This document shows, one piece after another, positions 55,184 through 63,274 of a stretch of 64,000 bases of DNA. How positions within the stretch are numbered: the first letter of the stretch is position 1; every line of letters begins with the position of its first letter. The notes under the pieces were generated by a model that was not told where the DNA came from, made no database searches, and saw only the letters and a program-made list of their open reading frames with translations. The translations under genes were made by a program, and so were the position numbers. This stretch comes from an uncultured Halomonas sp. (GTDB taxonomy: Bacteria > Pseudomonadota > Gammaproteobacteria > Pseudomonadales > Halomonadaceae): assembly GCF_947493865.1 (NCBI RefSeq), contig NZ_CANLTC010000011.1, forward strand, positions 1-64,000. The letters are read 5' to 3'.

Positions 55184-55438
55184 ATGCGGAAACGTCATAC
55201 TGCGATCCTGACTGCCGCCATCATCGTTACCGGTAGCCTCGGGGCGGGCTCGCTCCTTGCACAGGAAGAGAGTCAGCAGGAGCCAATGGAAGGTCAGGGC
55301 ATGCAGGGCAACATGATGCAGGAAGGTGGCATGCACGGCATGATGGGGATGATGAGTGAAATGAATGCCATGATGGAAAAATGCAATGCCATGATGGACA
55401 AGATGCAGCAGGGTCATGAGAGTGACAGTAACGCCTGA
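55184..55438 (+). CDS. Periplasmic Met-rich protein, likely copper-binding
   Basis: 84 residues: signal peptide (RHTAILTAAIIVTGSLGAG) then a Met/His-rich tail (MQGNMMQEGGMHGMMGMMSE, MNAMMEKCNAMMDKMQQ) with one Cys. Such short Met-rich proteins store or shuttle Cu(I) in the periplasm. ATG 55184 follows AGAGGAGAG. First gene after the 55055 promoter. Confidence 0.8.
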   Translation: MRKRHTAILTAAIIVTGSLGAGSLLAQEESQQEPMEGQGMQGNMMQEGGMHGMMGMMSEMNAMMEKCNAMMDKMQQGHESDSNA

Positions 55439-55512
55439 CAGTATATGGGCCCGGCTGCTCCACATAGGAGCAGCTGAGTTACGGTTTTGATGATGCGAGC
55501 GGAGGACGGCCT

Positions 55513-56208
55513 TTGAGTAAAAGCATCTATGCTCCGTTAGCCATTCTTTTGCTGGTGACAAATTCTCCATCCTTCGCTCATTCCCTCGAAGAGGCCGAGG
55601 AGACGTTGCAGGAGCGGGAGCGCTACGCCCAGTTTGTCGACCAGCCAGCGCCGGCATTTTCCTTGACCGATGCTGACGGTAATACCGTGTCGTCCTCTGA
55701 CCTGAAAGAAAGCGTCGTGGTGCTCAATTTCATCTACACCCGCTGCCAGGAAGCCTGCCCTGTGCATATGAACCTGATTGCCGAGGTGCAGGAACGAGTC
55801 AGCGACGCCGGCCTGAGTGAGGCGGTCGAGTTCATTACCATCGCCACCGACAGCGAAGATATCGTCGGCACCCGGGAAAACATGCGAGCCTATGGCAAGA
55901 ACTTCGACCTGGACTCCGCCAACTGGCGCTTTCTATATCGTGACGAAGGCGATCCGGCCGACACCACACGCCAGATCGCAGAAGCCTATGGCCTCCGGTT
56001 CGACGACGTGGCGGAGGGCGTCCAGGCCCATGGCGTCGTGACCCATGTTATCGATCCGTCGGGGCGTATGCGGGCTCGCTTTCATGGCCTCGAATTCGAT
56101 CCGGAGCACCTGGTTTCGTATGTACGGGTACTGGCAGAAGGACCAGAGACATTATCCACTGGCACCTGGGACCGTATCCGTCATTACGTTACCGATATCG
56201 TTAACTAA
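55513..56208 (+). CDS. SCO family copper/thiol protein
   Basis: 231 residues. Signal peptide (YAPLAILLLVTNSPSFA), thioredoxin fold with NFIYTRCQEACPVHMNL (Cu-binding CxxxC) and the His ligand in AHGVVTHVIDPSG. A second Sco protein (28658-29236) is a lipoprotein; this one has an ordinary signal. It follows the Met-rich protein. TTG start at 55513. Confidence 0.92.
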   Translation: MSKSIYAPLAILLLVTNSPSFAHSLEEAEETLQERERYAQFVDQPAPAFSLTDADGNTVSSSDLKESVVVLNFIYTRCQEACPVHMNLIAEVQERVSDAGLSEAVEFITIATDSEDIVGTRENMRAYGKNFDLDSANWRFLYRDEGDPADTTRQIAEAYGLRFDDVAEGVQAHGVVTHVIDPSGRMRARFHGLEFDPEHLVSYVRVLAEGPETLSTGTWDRIRHYVTDIVN

Positions 56209-56272
56209 ATTCCGCGAGACAATGCTCAACGGCATCATCGCTCATTTCACGACCTCCTCGGAGACTCCGCAT

Positions 56273-56713
56273 ATGAAGTATGGGAAAACACTGGCCATCG
56301 CTTCTCTTTTGACCTTTCCCCTCTCGGGACTGGCAGCCGAGACATCGGCCACTCTCTACAAGAACCCCAACTGTGGCTGCTGTGCCGAATATGCCAAGTA
56401 TCTCGAACAGAACGGGTTCGAGGTGGAAACGATCGATACCCATGATCTTGCACAGCTGAAAACCGAGCACAATGTGCCCGAGAAACTGCATGGCTGCCAC
56501 ACCACGCTGATTGGCGACTATGTCTTCGAAGGCCACGTTCCCGTGGCAAGCGTTAGCCAGGTGCTCGAAGAGACGCCCTTTATCAAAGGCTTGAGCGTGC
56601 CCGGCATGCCCCTCGGCTCGCCGGGAATGTCGGGCGAGAAACAAGGCCCGCTCGAGGTCTACACCTTGGCCTTTCAGCCGACCGAAACTCCGGACATCTA
56701 CGCCACCCACTGA
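56273..56713 (+). CDS. DUF411 periplasmic metal-binding protein
   Basis: 146 residues: signal peptide (KTLAIASLLTFPLSGLA) and the DUF411 signature TLYKNPNCGCCAEYAKYLEQ, plus LHGCHTTLIGDYVFEGHVP and MPLGSPGM. The clustered Cys/His/Met residues suit copper binding; DUF411 proteins commonly sit in copper and czc operons. I start at ATG 56273, giving an export signal. Confidence 0.88.
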   Translation: MKYGKTLAIASLLTFPLSGLAAETSATLYKNPNCGCCAEYAKYLEQNGFEVETIDTHDLAQLKTEHNVPEKLHGCHTTLIGDYVFEGHVPVASVSQVLEETPFIKGLSVPGMPLGSPGMSGEKQGPLEVYTLAFQPTETPDIYATH

Positions 56714-56725
56714 AGGTAAGCGCTG

Positions 56726-57292
56726 GTGATTGGGAAACGGATCGCAACCAGGTGGCTAGTGGTGGCACTGCTGATGGCCATGGCCAAGATAGCCGCCGCC
56801 ACGCCTCCTGAACGCCTGGGGCCACAGGGCTTTCTTCTCTGGGAAAGCCCGCGCGACGTAACTAACATCCGCTTCGAGGATGACACAGGTTCCCCACTGA
56901 CCCTGGCTGACTTCGAAGGTAAGCAGGTTTTGCTCAACATCTGGGCGACCTGGTGTGGCCCTTGCCGTGAGGAGATGCCCACCCTGGATGCCCTCCAGGC
57001 CGAATTGGGGGGACTGGATTTCGAGGTCGTTGCGCTCTCGATCGATCGCAAAGGTCTCGAGGTCGTCAATGAGTTCTATCAGGAGGTGGGGATCGAGCAT
57101 CTTTCCCCCTATGTCGATCGAACCGGCATGGCCAGCGCGGATCTTGGTGCCGTGGGGATTCCCACGACGCTGCTGCTCGACCGCCTGGGTAGGGAGCTTG
57201 GACGCCTGGTCGGGGAAGCCGAATGGGATACCCCTGAGATGATCGAGTTTCTGACCGAAACGATAGACGCCACCAAAGAGGAAGCGCCATGA
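56726..57292 (+). CDS. TlpA-like periplasmic thioredoxin
   Basis: 188 residues: signal sequence (WLVVALLMAMAKIAAA), thioredoxin fold with LLNIWATWCGPCREEMP and cis-Pro GIPTTLLLD. TlpA reduces Sco and cytochrome oxidase Cu(A) thiols so that copper can be inserted. It lies between DUF411 and the CcdA that could supply its electrons. Start is GTG 56726; stop overlaps the next gene. Confidence 0.92.
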   Translation: MIGKRIATRWLVVALLMAMAKIAAATPPERLGPQGFLLWESPRDVTNIRFEDDTGSPLTLADFEGKQVLLNIWATWCGPCREEMPTLDALQAELGGLDFEVVALSIDRKGLEVVNEFYQEVGIEHLSPYVDRTGMASADLGAVGIPTTLLLDRLGRELGRLVGEAEWDTPEMIEFLTETIDATKEEAP

Positions 57293-57672
57293 GTTGCTGT
57301 GACGACAAGACCCCACAGGGGCAGCAGAAAGCCGGACTGACAGGCCTGCTGACGGGTCCCCGCCGCTGGATGCTGTTGGGTGCCGTGGTCGTGGCTGGTG
57401 GCCTGGCCATGGGCTGGGATCAACTGGTCCTGCTGGGGATCGCCCCTATCCTGGTGAGCCTCTTGCCTTGCCTCGTCATGTGCGGCTTGGGGCTGTGCAT
57501 GATGAAATGCAAGGACAAGAAAGGTAAGGCTACCGACCAGGGCGAAGCCACTGACGTGCAAGCCGGAGTGGAACCCGCTACTGAGGTATCCACGGAGACG
57601 GCATCCGCCCATCGCCAAGCAGCGGTTCACGAGGTGTCGTCCGAGCAGTCCAACTCCAAGTTCCAAGCCTAG
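57289..57672 (+). CDS. Cys-rich membrane protein, unknown
   Basis: 127 residues. Starts MSCCDDKTP, two hydrophobic helices (RRWMLLGAVVVAGGLAMGW and LVLLGIAPILVSLLP), then LPCLVMCGLGLCMMKCKDKK, a run of spaced Cys and Met, and a long acidic/polar tail. The double Cys near the N-terminus and the Cys-rich helix end look like a soft-metal relay. No family recognised. It is coupled to the TlpA-like gene (4-base overlap) and precedes ccdA by 17 bases. Confidence 0.7.
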   Translation: MSCCDDKTPQGQQKAGLTGLLTGPRRWMLLGAVVVAGGLAMGWDQLVLLGIAPILVSLLPCLVMCGLGLCMMKCKDKKGKATDQGEATDVQAGVEPATEVSTETASAHRQAAVHEVSSEQSNSKFQA

Positions 57673-57689
57673 CCACGGGATAAGGAGGG

Positions 57690-58433
57690 ATGCTGGAGAT
57701 TGCCAATATCGGCCTGGCGACGGCCTTTCTGGCGGGCTTGATTTCGTTCATTTCACCCTGCGTCTTGCCGCTCGTGCCTGGCTATCTCTCATTCGTGGCC
57801 GGGCGATCGCTTGGGCAGATACGGGAAGCGGACCGGCGCGAGCGGCTCCGGGTGTTGACCCAGTCGCTATGGTTCGTGCTGGGCTTCTCCACGGTATTTT
57901 TGATGCTGGGGGCCAGTGCCACGGCCATCGGTCGCCTACTGCTGGTCTATCGCCAGGAGGCGAACCTGGTCGGCGGTCTCATCGTCATCCTGTTCGGTGC
58001 CTTCATGACCGGGCTCATCCCGCTGCACTGGTTACAGCGAGAATGGCGGTTTATCGACAAGCTCACGGAAAATGGCGGCGGGCGCGGTGCGGCTTATTTA
58101 CTCGGCGTGGCGTTCGCCTTCGGCTGGACGCCCTGTATTGGTCCGATCTTGGGTGCCATCCTTACCGTTAGCGCTTCGACGGCCAATATTTCAAGCGGAC
58201 TGGCGTTACTGGGAATTTACTCGCTAGGCCTTGGCGTGCCATTTCTGCTGACTGCCGTTTCGCTCGACCGTTTCTTGCACCACCAGCAATTCCTGCGCCG
58301 CTGGGGCCGGGTCATGCATATGGCTGCCGGCCTGCTCATGATCCTGATGGGCATCTTGATGATCACCGGGCAACTGACCGAGCTGTCCTATTGGTTATTA
58401 CGCACCTTCCCTGCGCTAGGCAGCATTGGCTAG
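57690..58433 (+). CDS. CcdA-type cytochrome c biogenesis protein
   Basis: 247 residues, six membrane helices, with FISPCVLPLVPGYLSFVAG and FAFGWTPCIGPILGAILTV, the redox Cys of CcdA. AAGGAGGG precedes ATG 57690. Next to TlpA, it can pass reducing power to the periplasm. Related to, but different from, the CcdA at 45126-45848. Confidence 0.93.
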   Translation: MLEIANIGLATAFLAGLISFISPCVLPLVPGYLSFVAGRSLGQIREADRRERLRVLTQSLWFVLGFSTVFLMLGASATAIGRLLLVYRQEANLVGGLIVILFGAFMTGLIPLHWLQREWRFIDKLTENGGGRGAAYLLGVAFAFGWTPCIGPILGAILTVSASTANISSGLALLGIYSLGLGVPFLLTAVSLDRFLHHQQFLRRWGRVMHMAAGLLMILMGILMITGQLTELSYWLLRTFPALGSIG

Positions 58434-58456
58434 CCGTTATTCGAGGAATCACTGAT

Positions 58457-59323
58457 ATGAATAATCCCGCAAGTCGCTTCTGGCGTACCCTGTTATTGAC
58501 GAGCTGGGTCGTGGCCAGCCTGGGCATCGCCGGTGTGGCCGGGGCTGCCGAAGAGGCATTGCCGTCGCTGAGTTATGACCGTACGGGCGAACGACTGATC
58601 AAGGCGCAGGCCAACCAGCTCTTCAAGAGCACGGACCGCGGCGAGACCTGGCAAGAACTCCCCTTGCCGGAAGCCGTGAAAGAAGGCCAGTGGGTCACGG
58701 CATCGGTACCGGCAACCGCCGAACAGACGCTCTATATCGCCGGCCCGTCAATCGGGGTGCAGCGCAGCACCGATCATGGGAAGACTTGGCAGGAGCTCGA
58801 CGAGGACTTGCCCAGTGAGAACGTTATCGCCTTGGCCACCCACCGTCAGCAGGCCGAGACCCTCTATGCGGTGATCGCCGACGATGGCCTCTATCAAAGC
58901 GAGGATGCCGGCACGACCTGGAAGAAGATGGATAGCGGTCCTGCCCAGCCCGTTCGCCGGCTCGTCCACTCCGATATGGAAGGCAGCATGCAGACCGGCT
59001 GGCTCTATGCGGTGTCCGACGATGCGGTACGCCTGTCGATGGACTGCTTCTGCGGCTGGCGACCGACCGGCGAGCTCGATGCCGGCAGGGTCTACGATGT
59101 GGCCTACGACCTCGACGCTCCAGAGCGCGTCTATGTCGCCACGGAGCAAGGCCTGTGGCGCAGCGACAATGGTGGCCAGGAATGGCAGTCAGTGACAGGT
59201 GACAGCCCGGCGCTCGTCGCGCTCGCTCATTCTCCTGCAGGAACGCTCTATGGCCTGAATCGCGAGGGGGAGCTCCTGCGTAGCGATGATCGGGGCCAAA
59301 CCTGGACACCCCCCGATGCTTAG
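58457..59323 (+). CDS. BNR/WD40-like beta-propeller protein (F510_1955-type)
   Basis: 288 residues: signal peptide (TLLLTSWVVASLGIAGVAGA) followed by repeated S-x-D-x-G-x-T-W units (STDRGETWQEL, STDHGKTWQEL, SEDAGTTWKKM, SDNGGQEWQSV, SDDRGQTWTPP), the Asp-box of sialidase/BNR propellers. NCBI-style names for such proteins include 'glycosylhydrolase', but no catalytic set is evident. It is probably a secreted scaffold or sensor. It overlaps the cytochrome gene that follows. Confidence 0.8.
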   Translation: MNNPASRFWRTLLLTSWVVASLGIAGVAGAAEEALPSLSYDRTGERLIKAQANQLFKSTDRGETWQELPLPEAVKEGQWVTASVPATAEQTLYIAGPSIGVQRSTDHGKTWQELDEDLPSENVIALATHRQQAETLYAVIADDGLYQSEDAGTTWKKMDSGPAQPVRRLVHSDMEGSMQTGWLYAVSDDAVRLSMDCFCGWRPTGELDAGRVYDVAYDLDAPERVYVATEQGLWRSDNGGQEWQSVTGDSPALVALAHSPAGTLYGLNREGELLRSDDRGQTWTPPDA

Positions 59324-59774
59324 GCGCTGGTTCCTCGCCACAACCTGGCTGCTGCTCAGTGCTGCGGGGCAGGCCATGGCGGAGGGAAGCCCCTCTTCAA
59401 GCGATACCTCTCGGCTGGAAGAGGGAGAAAGCATCTACCAGCAGTATTGTGCCAGTTGCCACGGCCGCCAGGGAGAGGGCATGCCGAACTGGGAGCGCCA
59501 GAATGCCCAGGGCGAACTGCCGGCTCCTCCTCATGGGCCGGAGGGCCATACCTGGAAGCACTCCGATGCTATGCTCTACCGGATCGTCGCCGAGGGATGG
59601 CGTGACCCCTGGAACAAGACCGAACGACTGACGATGCCGGCCTTCGAGGATGCCCTAGCCCCAGCCGAGATCCGCTCCGTAGTGAATTACCTCAAGACGT
59701 TATGGACACCGGAGCAACGACGCCATCAGGCGGAAGAAAGCGAGGGAGCTCCGTTTCCGACGCAAAGTGAGTAG
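59316..59774 (+). CDS. c-type cytochrome, mono-haem
   Basis: 152 residues: signal peptide (WFLATTWLLLSAAGQAMA), haem site YCASCHGRQGEG, and the axial Met in RLTMPAFEDAL. ATG 59316 overlaps the stop of the propeller gene. It may carry electrons for the periplasmic copper or thiol chemistry around it. Last cargo gene before the third recombinase operon. Confidence 0.9.
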   Translation: MLRRWFLATTWLLLSAAGQAMAEGSPSSSDTSRLEEGESIYQQYCASCHGRQGEGMPNWERQNAQGELPAPPHGPEGHTWKHSDAMLYRIVAEGWRDPWNKTERLTMPAFEDALAPAEIRSVVNYLKTLWTPEQRRHQAEESEGAPFPTQSE

Positions 59775-59801
59775 CTGTGGGGCTAGGAATTGAAAAGGTG
59801 A

Positions 59802-60269
59802 TTATTGGCCAAATTTTTCCCGGAGAATCCGGTCGCGAAGGACTCCATTCGACTTTTCCGAGCACACCAACTCTCGCTCAACAGCGATAATGCGAGCGGC
59901 CAGCTCAGCTTTGGTTTGGCGCATCAAATAATGCATACGTCGCCGCTCCACGTCGGTGGGCTTTTCCACCTCGCGAGCAAGCGGCCGACCAACGACACGC
60001 CGCTGACGAACGGGTTGGGCGGCTTCTTCGTATAATTGACGGCATTCAAGATTTCGCAGAATGGTGGACTCGGAGATACCCATTCCCGTGTCGGAGAGAT
60101 CGCGCGATATTCTCGCAATTCGTCCCAGCGTCACGGGACTGCCGATCTCCTGCAACCGACTGATCGCTCGACGCACGATCGTGACGCTTCGATTGCGTCG
60201 CTGCTGATGACTGCGTTTCAAACCGGCCATCGCAGCCTCTGGACGCGCCTTACTGGATCGTCGTGTCAT
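59802..60269 (-). CDS. Small accessory protein of recombinase module 3 (TnpC-like)
   Basis: 155 residues. Basic N-terminus (RRSSKARPEAAMAGLKRSHQ), HTH-like SPVTLGRIARISRDLSDTG and STILRNLECRQLYEEAA, then a coiled coil (KAELAARIIAVERELVCSE). It overlaps the long recombinase by 4 bases (ATGA) and closes the operon, the same position as the small proteins of modules 1 and 2. Function by analogy with TnpC/GmtX. Confidence 0.6.
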   Translation of the reverse strand: MTRRSSKARPEAAMAGLKRSHQQRRNRSVTIVRRAISRLQEIGSPVTLGRIARISRDLSDTGMGISESTILRNLECRQLYEEAAQPVRQRRVVGRPLAREVEKPTDVERRRMHYLMRQTKAELAARIIAVERELVCSEKSNGVLRDRILREKFGQ

Positions 60270-63200
60270 TTCTCCTTCCTCCCGATGGTCAGTATGACGG
60301 GATCGGCAGCCGCCTGATCAGCTCGCTCCAGCAGTTCCATCTCGGCCAACACATCGTCACAGCTCGCCATGGATTCCTTTGCCTTGCGCCCTTCGGCGGG
60401 CAGGTTCTGTGCTTCTGCCATCTCCGCCATCTGCGCACAGGCCTGCCGGTAGACGATGACTTGGTCACGCTTGTGCCAGTCGGGCGCATTCCCGGCACAG
60501 CCGATGCAGGCGAACTTGATGGGACACTGACTGGCCACGGTGCACCGTCCACCGATAACCGGGATCAGTGCGCCCACCTGCTCCTGTGCGGCTTCGATTT
60601 GCCGCCGGATCTGCCCCGGGGATCGCACATGGGTACGGGACAGATCCACACGACTTTCAAAGATCTTTTGTTGCAACTCCATTAGCCTGGCCGGCGTCGG
60701 CTGGGAATAGTACTCGGTCACTCGCACATCTCGCTGCTTCATGAGGAGTGCGATCACATCCACGGGCGTGTTCAATGCCCGCATCTCGGTGGCAAACCCG
60801 TGACGCAGCAGGTGAGAAGTGACCCGCACGGCCTCACCGGCAGCAGTTTGCAACGAGATACCGTGCAACATGATAGACATCGTCGCATTGACATCCTTAT
60901 GACTGAAATGCCTTCCGGCATGTTGCCATAGGTAGGACGCCGCTCGAAGCTTATGCCGCAAGCTTCTGGTAGGCGGGATGGTCTCCAGATCCTGCCCCCG
61001 ATCACGCTGGAACTTCCACCAGGCGTGTAGCGCCTTCATGCAGCGCTCGTCAATATAGTATGGTTCTTCTGCACGGCGTCCCTTGGGGATCGCGCGAAAG
61101 GCGATCGCTTCACGATCCTTGGCGAGCAGCACCCGTGATAAGTGCTCTGGACTCAATCTGATCTGCAGGAACTCGTTCATGCGAGCCCCGGTCTTGGTCA
61201 TGATCTGAATGGCCGCATACCCGACAAGAGCGGCTAGCTTGAGCGCATCGAGTGGAATAAAGAGCATTCCCAGGTCTCGCGAGACACGCTCCAACCAATG
61301 GGATGTAGACAGCCCCCAAGTTGAGTGAGGGGGAAGTTGGAACGCCCCCTTTGAGTAGCCGTTATGCGTCAGAAAGTCAGAATCAGTAACTTGAGACTTC
61401 AGTACATTGGCCTGCAGCAGTTCGATGAACCAGTAGGGCTCTATCAAAGTGGCATCATCGCAAGCATGGCCACCCTCATAGCTTAGGAAGTAACGTGCCT
61501 GGTCACATATCGTCGCACGTATACGCTGACGCTGATCCTGATGGTAATAGAAGTCTTCTGCCACGGGCTCATGCACAGAACGCAATGTTGCTGCATCCCA
61601 AAGCCTGAAATGCTGCTGTGTCGATCGAGTACGGCCTGATGTCGATACCGTTTCATCGGTGATCGAGAATGACATCGGTAAGGCCTCCCCCTCCCGTTCA
61701 TGATGGGCCATGGCATCCTGAAAGGCTGTATGCAGGCGCTCGACCTGAATGCATCGACGCTCGGCCACATCACGAAGCAGATAGAATCGATCGTGTACAA
61801 CGGCGGTCGCTGCCTTGCGACGCATCCGTTGGTCGGTTCTCACATCTCGGTGGAGGGTGGAGCGGTGCCAGAAGTGATCATCCTTCAGGCCAATGAGTTT
61901 CCAAGGCACTACGGCCCGGCGCTGCTTAGGTGTCAACCGGAGTAGATAGTCCTCTTGCTTGCGCAGTAGGCGAAAGTAAGTCTGCAGGAACCGGCCACGT
62001 TTGGGTGTGCCCTCTTCCGGCAATATCTCGCCATCATGATATCGTCGATAGAACACCTCGGGGTCCAGTGCGTCGATATCCGGTAGCTTCAACCGTGTCA
62101 GGTAGCGCGACATATTGGCGAAGAAGGTGATGTCGTTGCGCCGATTGCCATCGGCAAAGGTCATGACGAAGAAGGCCACATCTCGTAGTTTCGGCTGCGA
62201 AATGGAGTGAATCATCCGTCGTTGAGAATCATTGAAGGGCCGTCCCATGGTCGGTGATTCTAGAAAGGTCAACGGCAGGTGATGGAGTGCCGGCGATACA
62301 CTGTCGAGCACCATTTCCAGAGTGATTTCCTTCCATACTCGCAGCGGACTAGCTCGATGCCCCGTTTCTTCTTCCCAGCGCCGAATTTCTTGTTTTATGC
62401 GGGAGACGTTGTGTCCAGAAAGCCTCAAGACCTCGCTGTACGCCACCGTATATCCCTCTCGGTGTAGGTGCTCAATGGTCAGACGTGTGAGCCGCGTGAG
62501 CACTTCACGTGAGCGCCGCGTATTGGGAAGCGAATAGCGAAAGGTATTGAAGTCCCGACGCCAGCTTTCATAGGCCTCACGACTGTCGACCGGGGCGCTC
62601 AGGAGCTCATCGGCCAATGCCGCCACGTAATGGCGCGAATACCCCGACACGGTGGCTACGCTGAATCCTAAGCACCTGCTGATGTCGATGAGTTTGAAAG
62701 GCGTTCCGATCTGGCGGCGACGGTCCAGTTCCGCCTTGATCGATTCGTTTCGCCGATTCAGCGTATGGTTTTCGCCCACGAGGACGGTAGCCCCAGAAGT
62801 ATCGAGGGATTTCCAAGCAACCGTGCGCGCTACCTGATGGCCGGTCTCCTGTTCCCAGATAACCAGCTCCTCATTGAGGATCCGTTTCCTCCCCCCAGTA
62901 ATGGTTTCAACTGCGTTCACCGTCATCAACGCGTTCTCGCGATGCAGCTGTTCGATGACCAGCCGCACAAAGCGCCGGAACAGCGCCGGCCCGCTCTCCG
63001 TGCGTGTGATAAAGGGGCGAAAGGTGCGGTAGTCACGTACCCAGCGTTCATAAGCCTCTCGGTCCTCAACCACCGTCTCCAACAACTCCGCTGCCAGCTC
63101 ACTAACATAACGCTGGGTAACGCCACTGATCGTCTTGCGATCGTAGCCGGTAACCGTCATCACCTCTCGGTTCACGAAGGCCACACCCAGCTCGCGCCGA

Positions 63201-63274
63201 CGATCAAGCTCGGTACGTATCGTAAGCCGTCGACGCTCCGGATCAGCACGGTGTTGTCGGGCCGACGGCATCAT
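60266..63274 (-). CDS. Very large tyrosine recombinase with a duplicated N-terminal domain, module 3
   Basis: 1002 residues. The first 315 hold two copies of a domain of about 150 residues (compare IRTELDRRRELGVAFVNREV with IKAELDRRRQIGTPFKLIDI, and REAYERWVRDYRTFR with REAYESWRRDFNTFR). The C-terminal part is the recombinase: Arg near 697 (TGARMNEFLQIRL), HLLRH near 819, VTEYYSQ near 854, then a Cys cluster near 910-931 (CTVASQCPIKFACIGC). It is the second gene of the operon. Longer than usual because of the repeat. Confidence 0.82.
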   Translation of the reverse strand: MMPSARQHRADPERRRLTIRTELDRRRELGVAFVNREVMTVTGYDRKTISGVTQRYVSELAAELLETVVEDREAYERWVRDYRTFRPFITRTESGPALFRRFVRLVIEQLHRENALMTVNAVETITGGRKRILNEELVIWEQETGHQVARTVAWKSLDTSGATVLVGENHTLNRRNESIKAELDRRRQIGTPFKLIDISRCLGFSVATVSGYSRHYVAALADELLSAPVDSREAYESWRRDFNTFRYSLPNTRRSREVLTRLTRLTIEHLHREGYTVAYSEVLRLSGHNVSRIKQEIRRWEEETGHRASPLRVWKEITLEMVLDSVSPALHHLPLTFLESPTMGRPFNDSQRRMIHSISQPKLRDVAFFVMTFADGNRRNDITFFANMSRYLTRLKLPDIDALDPEVFYRRYHDGEILPEEGTPKRGRFLQTYFRLLRKQEDYLLRLTPKQRRAVVPWKLIGLKDDHFWHRSTLHRDVRTDQRMRRKAATAVVHDRFYLLRDVAERRCIQVERLHTAFQDAMAHHEREGEALPMSFSITDETVSTSGRTRSTQQHFRLWDAATLRSVHEPVAEDFYYHQDQRQRIRATICDQARYFLSYEGGHACDDATLIEPYWFIELLQANVLKSQVTDSDFLTHNGYSKGAFQLPPHSTWGLSTSHWLERVSRDLGMLFIPLDALKLAALVGYAAIQIMTKTGARMNEFLQIRLSPEHLSRVLLAKDREAIAFRAIPKGRRAEEPYYIDERCMKALHAWWKFQRDRGQDLETIPPTRSLRHKLRAASYLWQHAGRHFSHKDVNATMSIMLHGISLQTAAGEAVRVTSHLLRHGFATEMRALNTPVDVIALLMKQRDVRVTEYYSQPTPARLMELQQKIFESRVDLSRTHVRSPGQIRRQIEAAQEQVGALIPVIGGRCTVASQCPIKFACIGCAGNAPDWHKRDQVIVYRQACAQMAEMAEAQNLPAEGRKAKESMASCDDVLAEMELLERADQAAADPVILTIGRKEK

